The position numbers were made by a program, and so were the translations under genes. Shown here piece by piece: positions 52,458-61,700 of a stretch of 64,000 nt of DNA (position 1 is its first letter; each line of letters opens with the position of its first letter). The notes under the pieces are model-generated. The model made no database searches. It saw nothing but the letters and a program-made list of their open reading frames with translations, and was not told the DNA's origin. The stretch is from NCBI GenBank assembly GCA_964344565.1, contig CAYFNT010000003.1, positions 62,001-126,000 of the forward strand, in the 5' to 3' direction. This stretch comes from JACNKJ01 sp964344565. Its GTDB lineage: Bacteria > Krumholzibacteriota > Krumholzibacteriia > JACNKJ01.

Positions 52458-53828
52458 TCAAGGCAAATGTTCCTGAAGGATCTTCGAGACCGCGTCCAGC
52501 TTGGTTTTCAGCCAATGGGCGTCTCCCGATTCTCCGATGATCCGCACGATGGCCTCGGTATTGGAGGGACGTACATGGATCCAGCCCTCGGCCTGATCCG
52601 CTCTAATTCCGTCCTTCGTGTCCAGTTCCCCCTCCAGAGCCTCGGTGAGGATCGTTTCCAGGCGCGATTTCGCCACGGGACTGCCCGTATCCAGGCGACG
52701 CTTCTCCATGTGATAGGCCGGAATGCGCGCCGCCAGCTCGGAGAGGGCCGATCCGCTGTCGGCCATGGCCGCCAGGATCAGGGCGGCCCCGACCATGCCG
52801 TCGCGGCCCGCGTGGAGTTCGGGCAGGATGACTCCGCCGTTTCCCTCGCCGCCGATCATGGCGCCGGTTTCGGCCATCAGAGAAACCACGTGGGCCTCGC
52901 CCACCGGTGAGCGGCGACAGCTCTGCCCGTGCTTCGCGGCCACGTCGTCGATCATGCGGCTGGTGCTGAGATTGGCCGCCACGGGCCCGGGATGCTTCGA
53001 CAGGTAGTAGTCCGCCGCGATGGCCAGGGTGTACTCCTCGCTGAGCACCCTGCCCTTCTCGTCCACGAGGACCAGGCGATCCGCGTCGGGATCCACGGCC
53101 AGTCCCAGGTGTGCGCCGGTCTCACGCACCTTCTCGCCGAGCTCCTCGAGATTGGCGGGCCTGGGCTCCGGATCGTGGGGAAAACGGCCGTTTCCCTCGC
53201 AGTGGAGGGCCAGGACCCGGGCGCCCAGGGCCTCCAGCAGTGCCGGCAGCACCTTGGATCCGGCGGCGTTGACCGCGTCCACGGCCACCGTGTAGCCGCC
53301 CTCGGCGATCTTGCCGGCATCGCAGAAGGGCAGGGCCAGGATGGAGTCGATGTGGTGCTGGTCCGCATCCTGCCAGCGCCGGTAGGCGCCCAGATTCTCA
53401 TGATCCTGCCAGGGGAAGTTCCCCTCGGCCTCCAGATCGAGCACTTCCCGCCCGAGTTCGGCGGAGAGGAAGTTGCCCGATTCGTCCAGAAATTTGAGGG
53501 CGTTCCAGGGGGCGGGATTGTGACTGGCGGTGAGGACGATGCCTCCCCGGGCCTGCTGGGCCGTGACGGCCATGGCCGTGCCGGGGGTGCTGCAGAGCCC
53601 CAGATCCACCACTTCGACGCCACAAGCGCCCAGGGTGCCCTTGACGAGGTCCAGGAGGGTCTTGCCGCTGGGGCGTCCATCCCGGCCCACCACCACGCGG
53701 AAGGCCGCATCGGACTGCCCGCGACGGCACCAGGCCGCGAAGGCGGCGGTGTAGCGGACCACGTTCTCGGGATGCAGATCCTCGCCCACGATGCCGCGGA
53801 TACCGGACACGCTGACCATGAGAGCCAT
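52458..53828 (-). CDS. glmM: Phosphoglucosamine mutase-like phosphohexomutase
   Basis: A 456-residue alpha-D-phosphohexomutase. The catalytic phosphoserine is in TASHNPAPWNALKF, the metal site in DPDADRLVLVDEKG and the sugar-binding motif in GGEGNGGVILPE. ATG 53828 is preferred, with GGAG upstream; the open frame to 53891 crosses a terminator. GEGNGG is more common in archaeal-type mutases than in E. coli GlmM, so phosphomannomutase activity is possible, but the adjacent glmS argues for glucosamine 6-phosphate to glucosamine 1-phosphate conversion. Confidence 0.9.
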   Translation of the reverse strand: MALMVSVSGIRGIVGEDLHPENVVRYTAAFAAWCRRGQSDAAFRVVVGRDGRPSGKTLLDLVKGTLGACGVEVVDLGLCSTPGTAMAVTAQQARGGIVLTASHNPAPWNALKFLDESGNFLSAELGREVLDLEAEGNFPWQDHENLGAYRRWQDADQHHIDSILALPFCDAGKIAEGGYTVAVDAVNAAGSKVLPALLEALGARVLALHCEGNGRFPHDPEPRPANLEELGEKVRETGAHLGLAVDPDADRLVLVDEKGRVLSEEYTLAIAADYYLSKHPGPVAANLSTSRMIDDVAAKHGQSCRRSPVGEAHVVSLMAETGAMIGGEGNGGVILPELHAGRDGMVGAALILAAMADSGSALSELAARIPAYHMEKRRLDTGSPVAKSRLETILTEALEGELDTKDGIRADQAEGWIHVRPSNTEAIVRIIGESGDAHWLKTKLDAVSKILQEHLP

Positions 53829-53843
53829 CCCGACGCTCCTTCT

Positions 53844-53875
53844 CGAATAGAAAAGCCGTTCTCCCGGAGAACGGC
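53844..53875 (-). terminator. Rho-independent terminator after tRNA-Thr
   Basis: Minus strand: stem GCCGTTCTC / GAGAACGGC with a 3-base loop (53875-53855), followed by TTTTCTATT. It sits between tRNA-Thr and glmM. Confidence 0.75.
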
Positions 53876-53905
53876 GGATCCGGGTTCTCAAGGAAACCCG
53901 AGGGG

Positions 53906-53977
53906 AGCTGGTGCACGGACTTGAACCGTGGACCTACGCATTACGAGTGCGTTGCTCTACCACTGAGCTACACCAGC
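53906..53977 (-). tRNA. tRNA-Thr (anticodon CGU)
   Basis: A 72-base cloverleaf: acceptor GCTGGTG/CACCAGC, D-arm GCTC..GAGC, anticodon stem ACGCA/TGCGT with loop CTCGTAA (anticodon CGT at 53945-53943), T-arm CACGG/CCGTG with TTCAAGT. It reads ACG codons. No CCA is encoded. Confidence 0.95.
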
Positions 53978-53989
53978 CAAGGACCCAAC

Positions 53990-54018
53990 TATATAGAGTT
54001 GGATGCCCGGAAAGTCAA
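53990..54018 (-). promoter_or_regulatory. Promoter of tRNA-Thr
   Basis: Minus strand TTGACT (54018-54013), 17 bases, TATATA (53995-53990); the predicted start is about 6 bases before the mature tRNA. Confidence 0.7.
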
Positions 54019-54186
54019 GGTGCGTGGGAGCTTCCGCACTCTAGCGTGCTTGGGAAGCGAGCCAGAGATAGGGGAAAATGTCCTCGAAAGGGCGGATGAG
54101 GGTGGCTCATCACGGAGAACGGTAGGGAATTCCTTTCCCTCCCTTTTTCTTCCTCAAGTTCCTTGTTAGATTTGACGATACCTTCC

Positions 54187-54221
54187 GGGCGCAGGTGAGA
54201 GTCACCCGCGCCCCGTCTTTT
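54187..54221 (+). promoter_or_regulatory. Leader hairpin with T-run upstream of an exported-protein gene
   Basis: A 12-bp stem with one mismatch (54187-54198 with 54202-54213), loop GAG, then CGTCTTTT. It has the form of an intrinsic terminator but no plus-strand gene lies before it. It is 35 bases upstream of the gene at 54256, so it could attenuate that gene or stop antisense transcription. Confidence 0.5.
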
Positions 54222-54255
54222 CCAGCATTCATGCATTGCATCAGGAGAAGCTAAG

Positions 54256-54897
54256 ATGAAGAAGGCTCTCGTGCTTTTCGCGATTTTCGCGCTGGTCGCC
54301 GGCACCGCTCTGGCCGACCGCGGACTCACCCGTGCCGAATTCCCCCGCCATGGCAACAGCCAGGCCCGCGACGCCGTGGAACTCGGATACGACGATGACA
54401 CCTTCGAAGGCTACGGCACCAGCCCGGATTGGTCCGATGAGACCATCATGGTGGCCGAAGTCCCCGCCGGCGGTCCCTACGCCCTCGAAACCATCCGTTT
54501 CTTCGGATTCGGCATGACCGATCGTCCCGTGGTCTTCCGTGAGATCCTGGACCTGGTCACCGAGCCCGGCGCCGTGATCGACAACAGCATCATGTTCAAT
54601 TTCGGCGTGGACACCTGGGAAAACGCCCAGTGGGTCGACGTTGATGTCAGCAGCCTCGGCTTCATCTACGACGAGGGCGACCTCATCGGCGCCGGCTGCA
54701 CCTTCGACGGCACCGACGGCATCGGCCTGGACGACAGCTGCTTCTACGACGGCACCTGCGGAATCTACTGGGCCATGTGGAGCGGCAACTGGGGCCAGGA
54801 CGCCGACTACGGCTACAATGACGGCATCCGTTTCGTGCTCACCGGCGGCACCTCCACCCAGGAGATCACCCTCTCCGGCGTGAAGAGGCTCTACTAG
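54256..54897 (+). CDS. Small exported acidic protein of unknown function
   Basis: A 213-residue secreted protein. A good ribosome site (AGGAGAAG) precedes ATG 54256, and a signal peptide follows (MKKALVLFAIFALVAGTALA). The mature chain is acidic, Gly- and aromatic-rich with beta-like character (GYDDDTFEGYGTSPDW, GIYWAMWSGNWGQDADY) and has two Cys at CFYDGTC. The C-terminus TQEITLSGVKRLY is not a convincing T9SS sorting domain. I do not recognise a family. It is one of only two plus-strand genes and stands alone, between a leader hairpin and a terminator. Confidence 0.8.
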   Translation: MKKALVLFAIFALVAGTALADRGLTRAEFPRHGNSQARDAVELGYDDDTFEGYGTSPDWSDETIMVAEVPAGGPYALETIRFFGFGMTDRPVVFREILDLVTEPGAVIDNSIMFNFGVDTWENAQWVDVDVSSLGFIYDEGDLIGAGCTFDGTDGIGLDDSCFYDGTCGIYWAMWSGNWGQDADYGYNDGIRFVLTGGTSTQEITLSGVKRLY

Positions 54898-54909
54898 AAT
54901 CAGCCCTGG

Positions 54910-54937
54910 GCCACAGGCCACGAGCCACGAGCCAGAG
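54910..54937. repeat. Degenerate heptamer repeat (GCCACGA-type), 4 copies
   Basis: GCCACAG, GCCACGA, GCCACGA and GCCAGAG follow each other without gaps, 12 bases after the stop of the exported-protein gene. Confidence 0.75.
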
Positions 54938-54976
54938 AAACACCCTCCTCCGGAAACGGGGGAGGGTTCTTCTTGG
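54935..54976. terminator. Bidirectional terminator hairpin A
   Basis: Stem CCCTCCTCC (54943-54951) with GGGGGAGGG (54958-54966), then TTCTTCTT on the plus strand and TTTCTC on the minus strand. It ends the exported-protein gene. Flanks GAGAAA...TTCTT recur in hairpin B. Confidence 0.72.
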
Positions 54977-54988
54977 CTATGGGTATAT

Positions 54989-55024
54989 GAGAAATCCCTC
55001 CCCCACGATCGGAGGAGGGTTCTT
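54989..55024. terminator. Bidirectional terminator hairpin B (paired with A)
   Basis: Stem CCCTCCCCC (54996-55004) with GGAGGAGGG (55011-55019), one mismatch, then TTCTT. Its left arm pairs perfectly with A's right arm and its right arm with A's left arm, so A and B can also fold as one long nested stem. On the minus strand it can terminate rrf2. Confidence 0.68.
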
Positions 55025-55025
55025 A

Positions 55026-55074
55026 CTGGAGACTGGAGACTGGAGACTGGAGACTGGAGACTGGAGACTGGAGA
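55026..55074. repeat. Tandem heptamer repeat CTGGAGA, 7 perfect copies
   Basis: Seven uninterrupted copies of a 7-base unit, continuing into a CTGCTGGCTG-type degenerate tail to about 55093. It fills the space between hairpin B and the rrf2 stop. Length variation between strains is likely. Confidence 0.93.
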
Positions 55075-55098
55075 CTGCTGGCTGCTGGCTGGCGACTC

Positions 55099-55548
55099 TT
55101 ATCCCGTCAATCCCAGCTCCTTGAGCTTCTCTCGTTTGGCCGTGATCTGGCCCACCAGGTCCGTGAGGGTCTTCTCCTGGAACATCTTGAAGATCTCTTC
55201 CTTGATGGGCTTCCAATCCTCATGGATGGGACAGACGACCTCGTCCGAGCAGGGATTGATACCCAGGATGCAGGTGGTCTCCCACTGGCTGATGGCGTCG
55301 AAGGCGTTGACGATCTCGTAGAGATAGATCTGGTCGGGCTTCTTCATGAGGGTGAAGCCGCCACGGGGTCCGCGGAAGGACTTGACCAGGCGGATCCTCG
55401 TCAACACCTGCATGGTCTTGGCCAGGAAGTGGAAGGGAATGCCTTCCGATTCGGCGATGTCCTTTAGCTGCGTCGGGTTTTCCCCACCCTTCTCCGCCAT
55501 ATAGACCATCGCCCGGATCGCGTATTCACTCGCTCTCGATAAAATCAT
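55099..55548 (-). CDS. Rrf2-family Fe-S cluster transcriptional regulator
   Basis: A 149-residue winged-helix regulator. The N-terminus MILSRASEYAIRAMVYMAEK and the wing LVKSFRGPRGGFTLMKKP are typical of IscR/NsrR/RirA-type proteins. Three Cys in CILGINPCSDEVVCPIH (CX6CX5C) can hold a [4Fe-4S] or [2Fe-2S] cluster, so it may sense iron, NO or redox state. The spacing differs from IscR. It has its own consensus promoter with an inverted repeat just downstream, suggesting autoregulation. No Fe-S assembly gene is adjacent, so its targets are unknown. Confidence 0.9.
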   Translation of the reverse strand: MILSRASEYAIRAMVYMAEKGGENPTQLKDIAESEGIPFHFLAKTMQVLTRIRLVKSFRGPRGGFTLMKKPDQIYLYEIVNAFDAISQWETTCILGINPCSDEVVCPIHEDWKPIKEEIFKMFQEKTLTDLVGQITAKREKLKELGLTG

Positions 55549-55599
55549 CGCCGCTCCTAATCCGCTTCCCGCAGGCTGCGGAAAGCCAAAGCCCCGTAT

Positions 55600-55622
55600 T
55601 GGATTTCTAAGTCCTGAATCCA
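55600..55622. promoter_or_regulatory. Inverted repeat TGGATT-N11-AATCCA, possible Rrf2 operator
   Basis: The arms (55600-55605 and 55617-55622) lie immediately downstream of the predicted rrf2 start site (near 55623). The location fits autorepression. It does not match a published consensus that I can recall exactly. Confidence 0.45.
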
Positions 55623-55629
55623 GATAGCT

Positions 55630-55658
55630 AAACTAGACGAAATTACCTGGAATGTCAA
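55630..55658 (-). promoter_or_regulatory. Promoter of the rrf2 gene
   Basis: Minus strand TTGACA (55658-55653), 17 bases, TAGTTT (55635-55630). Confidence 0.72.
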
Positions 55659-55696
55659 CTGGGATTCCGGCGGAAAAGCTCTGAATTATGATGCCC

Positions 55697-55732
55697 AAAT
55701 AAAAAGAGGGCAGGTCTTTCGACCTGCCCTCT
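55697..55732 (-). terminator. Strong Rho-independent terminator of the giant lipoprotein gene
   Basis: A perfect 12-bp stem AGAGGGCAGGTC / GACCTGCCCTCT with a GAAA loop on the minus strand (55732-55705), followed by TTTTTATTT. Confidence 0.92.
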
Positions 55733-55790
55733 CCCTGAAGAGGATTCGAAGAATCCTATTCCACTCCCGAAGGAGCGGTACTGCTAAACC

Positions 55791-58700
55791 TTACGGCGCG
55801 ACCACCGTGATGTTGATGAACCACTGCTGCGACACGTTAACCACATCATCCCAGGCGAAGATGCCGATGGTGTGGTTGCCGACCGCGAGGACCGTGGTGG
55901 CTTCGAAGATGCCATCCGCGTCCACGTCGGTGTCGGCGCCGAAGAAGTTGTCCATGTTCACGCTGCCGTAGTCGTAGGCCGGCTCGTCAGCGAAGAACTC
56001 AACGTCAGTGATGTCAGCGCAATGCCAGTCGAGCGGCCGGACCTGGACCGTGATCGGAGAACCAGCGACGATGGTCGCGTTGGGCTCCGGATAGATCCAG
56101 TAGGCCGGGTCGGCGGGCGCTTCGGGACCGAGGATGTCGTTGATGGTGAACGAGTCCGTCAGGAGGCTCGAGTTGCCCTCCGTGTCGAAGGCCTCGATCT
56201 CGTAGTCAACAAGGTCCAAGTTCTCGTAGGGGTTGTAGCCCAGAGGGAATCCAGCGTAATCGACATAGACGTCGCCGATGGGACCGTCACAGTCCTCGAA
56301 GCCGCCCACGTCGAAGGTGTAGGTGAAGTTCTCAGAGCCGTAGAAGCAGGGATCCTCGTAGCTGACGTTAGTCGGCCAGGTCGGGTTCCACTGATAGGCG
56401 CTGTAGAAAGTCACGTCGTGCAGGAGGTCGCCCTCGGGGTTCGACCACACTTCAAGCGTCGCGTAGTCCCACCACCAGCAGTTGCCGTTGCCGTCGATGT
56501 CCTGGACATCGAAGTCGATGGTCGCCTGACGGGTATCCACCGGATCCACCGTGTTGTCGGTGATGGTCGGAGCGATATCGTCGACGACGTGGATGTCGGC
56601 GGTCGTGGTGTTGGTGAGTCCACCGTTGTAATCCCAGCAGTCATCCTCGAGACCCATGCGGAGGGTGTAGTCACCGGCCACGTTCGAAGGAGCGGTGGTC
56701 GGATCGACAGCCTCGCTGATCGGGTTCGTGGTGTCGTCCTTCGTGCCGTTGTCATCGAAGTCCCAGGCGCAGTCGAAGTCGTCATTGACGTCGTTCTCGC
56801 CGGCACCATAGAGCTCGATGGTGGCGTTCAGGAGAGCCCAAACCTCGGGATGATCGATGCTCGGGTTCCACGGCTTCAGATCCTGCTCGAACTGGACGGA
56901 ACCGTCGTCGATTCCGAAGTCGAAGCTGTTACCGGCCTGGTCGTAGACCCGGATGCCCACGTAGATGTCCTTAGACTCCTGATCGTAGGGATACCAGGGG
57001 AAGTTCCAGGGCGCGGAAGTCGCCGTGAAGTAGTACTCGTAGGTTCCGGGGTTGCCGTTGTCGGAGAGGTAGAACTCCACCCGATCCAGGCAGCCGGAGT
57101 TGTCGGCAACGTTGCTGGGCATGATGTCGATGTTGTCCGGATAGTCCGCGGTCACGCAGGTGGCGCCGTTGGCAGGAGTGCCGGCGGCCCAGTCCGCGGT
57201 CGGATCCACGTTATCCGTCCAAACATCGGTGCTCAGCACCACGCCCAACTGGGAGTCGCCGGCGGTGTCGTAGACGTTCACGGTGACCGTCCACTGACCC
57301 CAGGCGCCGTAGTTGTAAGCGTAGTTCGTGGCGTTCGGCCAGTCGATGAACCACCAGCCGGCGCCGTCGCCGAAGTTCACTTCGATGTAGTCGATTTCGT
57401 TGTCGTCCGAGATGTAATTCTGGAACGGGAAGACAACGACCTGGCTACCGGAGATCAGATCACAGGGACCGGCGGCGACGACGGTCGGGTCGTTGGACTC
57501 GACGCAGGAATTGTCGCGCTGGCCAACCTGATCCTCGTTGATATCGAAGGCACGGGCTTCGAAGAGCGCCGGTCCGCCGTAGGCGTAACCGTATTCCGCA
57601 TCCAGGAAGGCCGAAACGTCGAAGGTGATCGAGAACTCGAAGGTCGGGCCGGTCAGGCCGTCGATCTCCTGCATGCCCACATCCACGCCGGTGTTGTCTT
57701 CGTCAATGTACAGATCGTTGACGAGGAACCAGACCTTGGAGATGCCGGGCAGGCCGTCGCGGTTGTACTCGGGATAGTCGCTGGCCCAGACGGTCAGCGT
57801 CACGTTGCCGTCGATGTTGTCGACAGCCGTGCAATCCGGAGTAATCCACGCCAGGCGCGGCTCGGAGACGTCTTCGATGATCACGTCGAAGAGGATGATC
57901 TGCGAGTAGATGCCGTCCTCGTCGACAGCGCGGAAGGCCGGGCCGTCGGAGGTCGTGGAGCTGGTCGTACAACGATAACCGTAGCGGCTGTCGCTGGTGT
58001 TGTAAGGATCACCAGGCGTGTTGTAGCCGTAGCCGGCCTCGTAGTAGTCCAGGCGCCAGATCTCGGGATCGTAGGGCGGCGAGAACTCGTACTCGGGCGC
58101 GAAGCCAGGATCGGACCACCAGTCACCGTCCTCGCTGCAGCGCAGGTCGGTGCTACGGTCCCACTGATACTTGATGCCGAGAAGATCACCATCGTCACAG
58201 ACGTCGGCGTTCACAGCGAACAGCAGCGTGTGCAGGTTCGTGTATTCGCCAACGATTTCCAGGAGTCCACCACATTCGGCCGATCCGGGAGGATCGCTGT
58301 GGAAGAGCTGGAGGTTGAGATAGTCATCGGCAGTACTGGGAGTGTCCTCGCCGGTGTCGTTCTCGGACCGGTCGTGGGCGCGGGCGCGGAACCAGTAGTA
58401 GCCGCGATCCTTGCCGTCCCAGTTGTAGTTGAAGCGCCACTCGACCTCGTTATCCATGCAGTCGGTGTTGAAGAGCAGGGTGATCTGCTCGATGAAGGTG
58501 CCGGGGCTGCCGCCCACGAGACCGTCATCGTCGGACCACAGCTCGACCGTCACGGCCGCATCGCTCTCTCCGCCGGGACCCTGGAGGATACCGTTATCGA
58601 GAGCGGTCAGGTCGTAGTACATGGTGCCGTACTGGGCGTTCTTGGTTCCCTCGTTGCCCTCGTTGTCGTTCGGGGCATCGATGGGATGGTAAGGAGCAAT

Positions 58701-61700
58701 GTCCAGGTTCGTGACCCAGGGATCCTGCTCGTCGCCCACGGAGACCCAGGTCTCGGTGGTGCCGGTGTAGTTGCCGTCGATGTAGTAGTCGACGGAAACC
58801 GTGCGCAGGGCCGCCAGAGTGAAGGTGTGGCACTGACTGTTGCCGCCGTCCACCACCACCGGAGTTCCGTCGCCGAAGTTCCAGTCGTAGGTGTACTCGG
58901 CATCGTCCGCGCACTCCATGGTCACGGCCATGCAGAGCTCGGCGTCCACGGCGGTCACGTAGCAGTCGGCGAACATGGGCAGACTGTACTTATAGATGAC
59001 CACGGGGAACGAAGGCTCGCTGCGGTTGCCGTTCACGTCGACCGCCTGAGCGTAGACGTAGAAGAAGCCGCAGATGCCGTAGAAGGCGCCGTCGGCATCC
59101 CAGACCGCATCGCCGGGACCGTCACCGTTCAGGGTGGCGATCACGCCGTTGTAGGCGCTGGTGCCGTCGCCGTCGTAGCCGAATCCGTAGAGGTCGGTCC
59201 AGTACGTCGCATCACCGCCGTAGCCGTCGGCCACGTTGAACGCGATGATCTCGATGTAGTCGACCTCGGGGCCGGAGTGTCCGAAGGGTCCGGACTCGCC
59301 GGTACGGTCATCGACCTGGAATTCGATTCCGATCTGAGTGTCGCTGCTCTGGACGTCGGCACGATCCCAAGCCGCCACGATGGCGATGCCGGGGTTCGGC
59401 GTATCATCGACTTCGTCGATCTCCGGCTGATCCGGAGCGCAGACGTCCTGCAGGTTCACTTCAAAGTCGTCAGACACTGACCACTGGCCCCAGATGTCGC
59501 AGGACCAGATGCGAGCGGTCATGTCGTCGTACTGATCGAACCAGTAGACCCAGGGCAGAGGGAAAGTGCCAGGATCGTAGCCGAAGAGCTCCTCGGTCCA
59601 CACGTTCGTGCCGTCGCTCGAAGTGAACTCGAAGAGCAGGCTGTCCAGCGGGTATCCGCTGTCGTCCGTGGAGTTCCAGTCGTAGAAGCGGACCGGAATG
59701 CCCACGGGATCCTCGAAGCAGTTCCACACGCCGGAGTCGTAGGGCCACTCGTTCGTGTAGAAGGCCAAAGTGCTGAAGTCGGGATAGTCACTCTTGGTCA
59801 CCGTCTCCATCATCTGGGCCATGTTGCCGGCCTTATCATAGATGGTGAAGGTGACGTCCCAATCGCCAGCATCGAAGGCGTCCCAGTTGATGTTCTGGTA
59901 GGTCTCACCGCAGGCCACCGTGATCGGGGCAACATAGTGGCTACCGGCGAAGTCGATGGTGAAATAGTCGCAACCGCTCACGCAGTTGCCGACGTCCACG
60001 TCATCGGCGTCGAAGGTGCTTCCCAGATCTTCGCGCTCGTCGGAGACCAGGAAGTCGTTGGGGTTCACCCAGTCGTTATCGTAGGGACCTTCGTCCGCGA
60101 TGAAGGTGATGTTCTCGACGTCGAAGGCGTTGATCACCGGGAGGTCATCCTCCAGGCAGATCGACCAGGTCTCGGTCAGAGAGGTCACCGTCACGTTGCG
60201 GCCGGAATCCACGGGCGTGTACTCGACGATGTAGACTTCGAGCGAGTAGCTGCCCAGGCCGGCGAAGGTGTGGGTGATGCCCGCGGTGCCCGTACCGAGG
60301 GCGCCGACGCCCACCACGTAGTGGCCGCCATCGCTGAAGTCGAAGACCACATCGTAGGTGGTTTCGTTATCGGCGAGGTTATCGTCGGTGAACACCACCG
60401 TGAAGGGCAGGGTCAGGAACTCGTTGTCGTAGTAGTTCCCGTCCGCGTGCTCCTCGGTGAGGTTCAGAGCCGTCGGCATGTCGGACTTCCAGAACAGCTC
60501 GGCGGCGGCCCACTGAGTGTTCGCTATGCCTTCGCTGTTTTCAGCGTTGTCGGTGCTCATGGCGTGGAAGTAGTACCAGCCACCCACCGCAGGCAGGTCC
60601 GCGGAATCGAAGTCGCAACCCCAGGTGTCGCCGGAACCCTCGGTGGCGCTGCAGAGCGCACCGAAGTTGGGCTCGGCAGGCGGCAGGGTCATCGCATCGT
60701 CGTAGTAGAAGTCGACCTGCGTGATGGCAGGATCCACCAGACGATCCGTGGCATGGACGGCCAGAGGCCATTCGTCCTGGCTGTCGCCGTAGACGGCGAT
60801 GGCCGTGGGATCGGTGAACTCGAGGTCGCCGAGGCAGTCGTCCACCAGCGTCGCCGTGGTGGTCGCCGTGTCCATACCGTCGCACCAGCCGTCGTACACG
60901 GTCACGGAGATGTCGTAATCGCCGTAGCCGCAGGTTTCGGTGTCGAAGGTGAAGGTCACGATGGACTGGTGGGGATCCACCTGGTTGGTGGTCCAGTTCC
61001 CAGCGCAAGTCGGGGCGTCGAACTCGAAGGTCAGGCCGGGCTCGACGTTGTCGTCGGAGCTCAGGGCGGCGCTGACGGTCACCATGCGGTTGCAGTGGTC
61101 GATGTTCGTCACCTGGATCACCGCATTCGGCTCGCAGCTCTTCACCCAGTTGACGGACGGGCTATCGAACTCGTAGCCGTCCTCGAGAATCGCCTTGGCC
61201 CAGACCGTGTGGGTCGCGGGCTCGAAGGATGCGTTCACATCGACGGTATACTCATACGGAGCGGTGTCGTCGCAGAAGCGGGGCACATCCTCACCATCGA
61301 AGTAGAAACACACCTCGGCAATACCGGGCATGTCGCGAGTGGCAGCGTCAGCCACGAAAGTCACTTCGCCGCAGAGACATTCCTCATCCACGGGGAAGGT
61401 GATTTCGATATCAACGTCAACGTTGCCGTTGTCGTTGAGAGTGGTAGAACCAGTGCCCACGTTTCCGCAGAAGTCGGTGACCTCGAAGGTGACCGTGTTG
61501 GCACCTGCGTCAAGAGCATCCGTGCAGAACGTGATGCTCGTGGGCAGAGTGCCTTCTCCGCCATCCACGAGGTTCCCGTTAAGGAAGTACTCGTAGCTGA
61601 CGTAGTTGGCCTCCGTGACGTCCACTGCGATTGTCGCGCACTGGTCGTTATAAAGTTCGGTCATGTCCGGAGTGAGAGTCACCACGGGATCGGTCGTGTC

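Noticed and set aside
55026..55074. CRISPR-like repeat array
   Set aside because: The units are 7 bases with no spacers and no cas genes are nearby.
55791..55830. T9SS sorting domain at the end of the giant lipoprotein
   Set aside because: The C-terminus reads QQWFINITVVAP, with no PNPF..GLY..K pattern; with a lipobox at the start it is a lipoprotein instead.
55872..59480. 1,202-codon open frame on the plus strand opposite the giant lipoprotein
   Set aside because: It is the antisense shadow of an Asp/Val/Thr-rich gene; its product is Val/Gly/Arg/His-rich low complexity with no signal peptide or domain, and the minus frame has a lipobox and Ig/PKD motifs.
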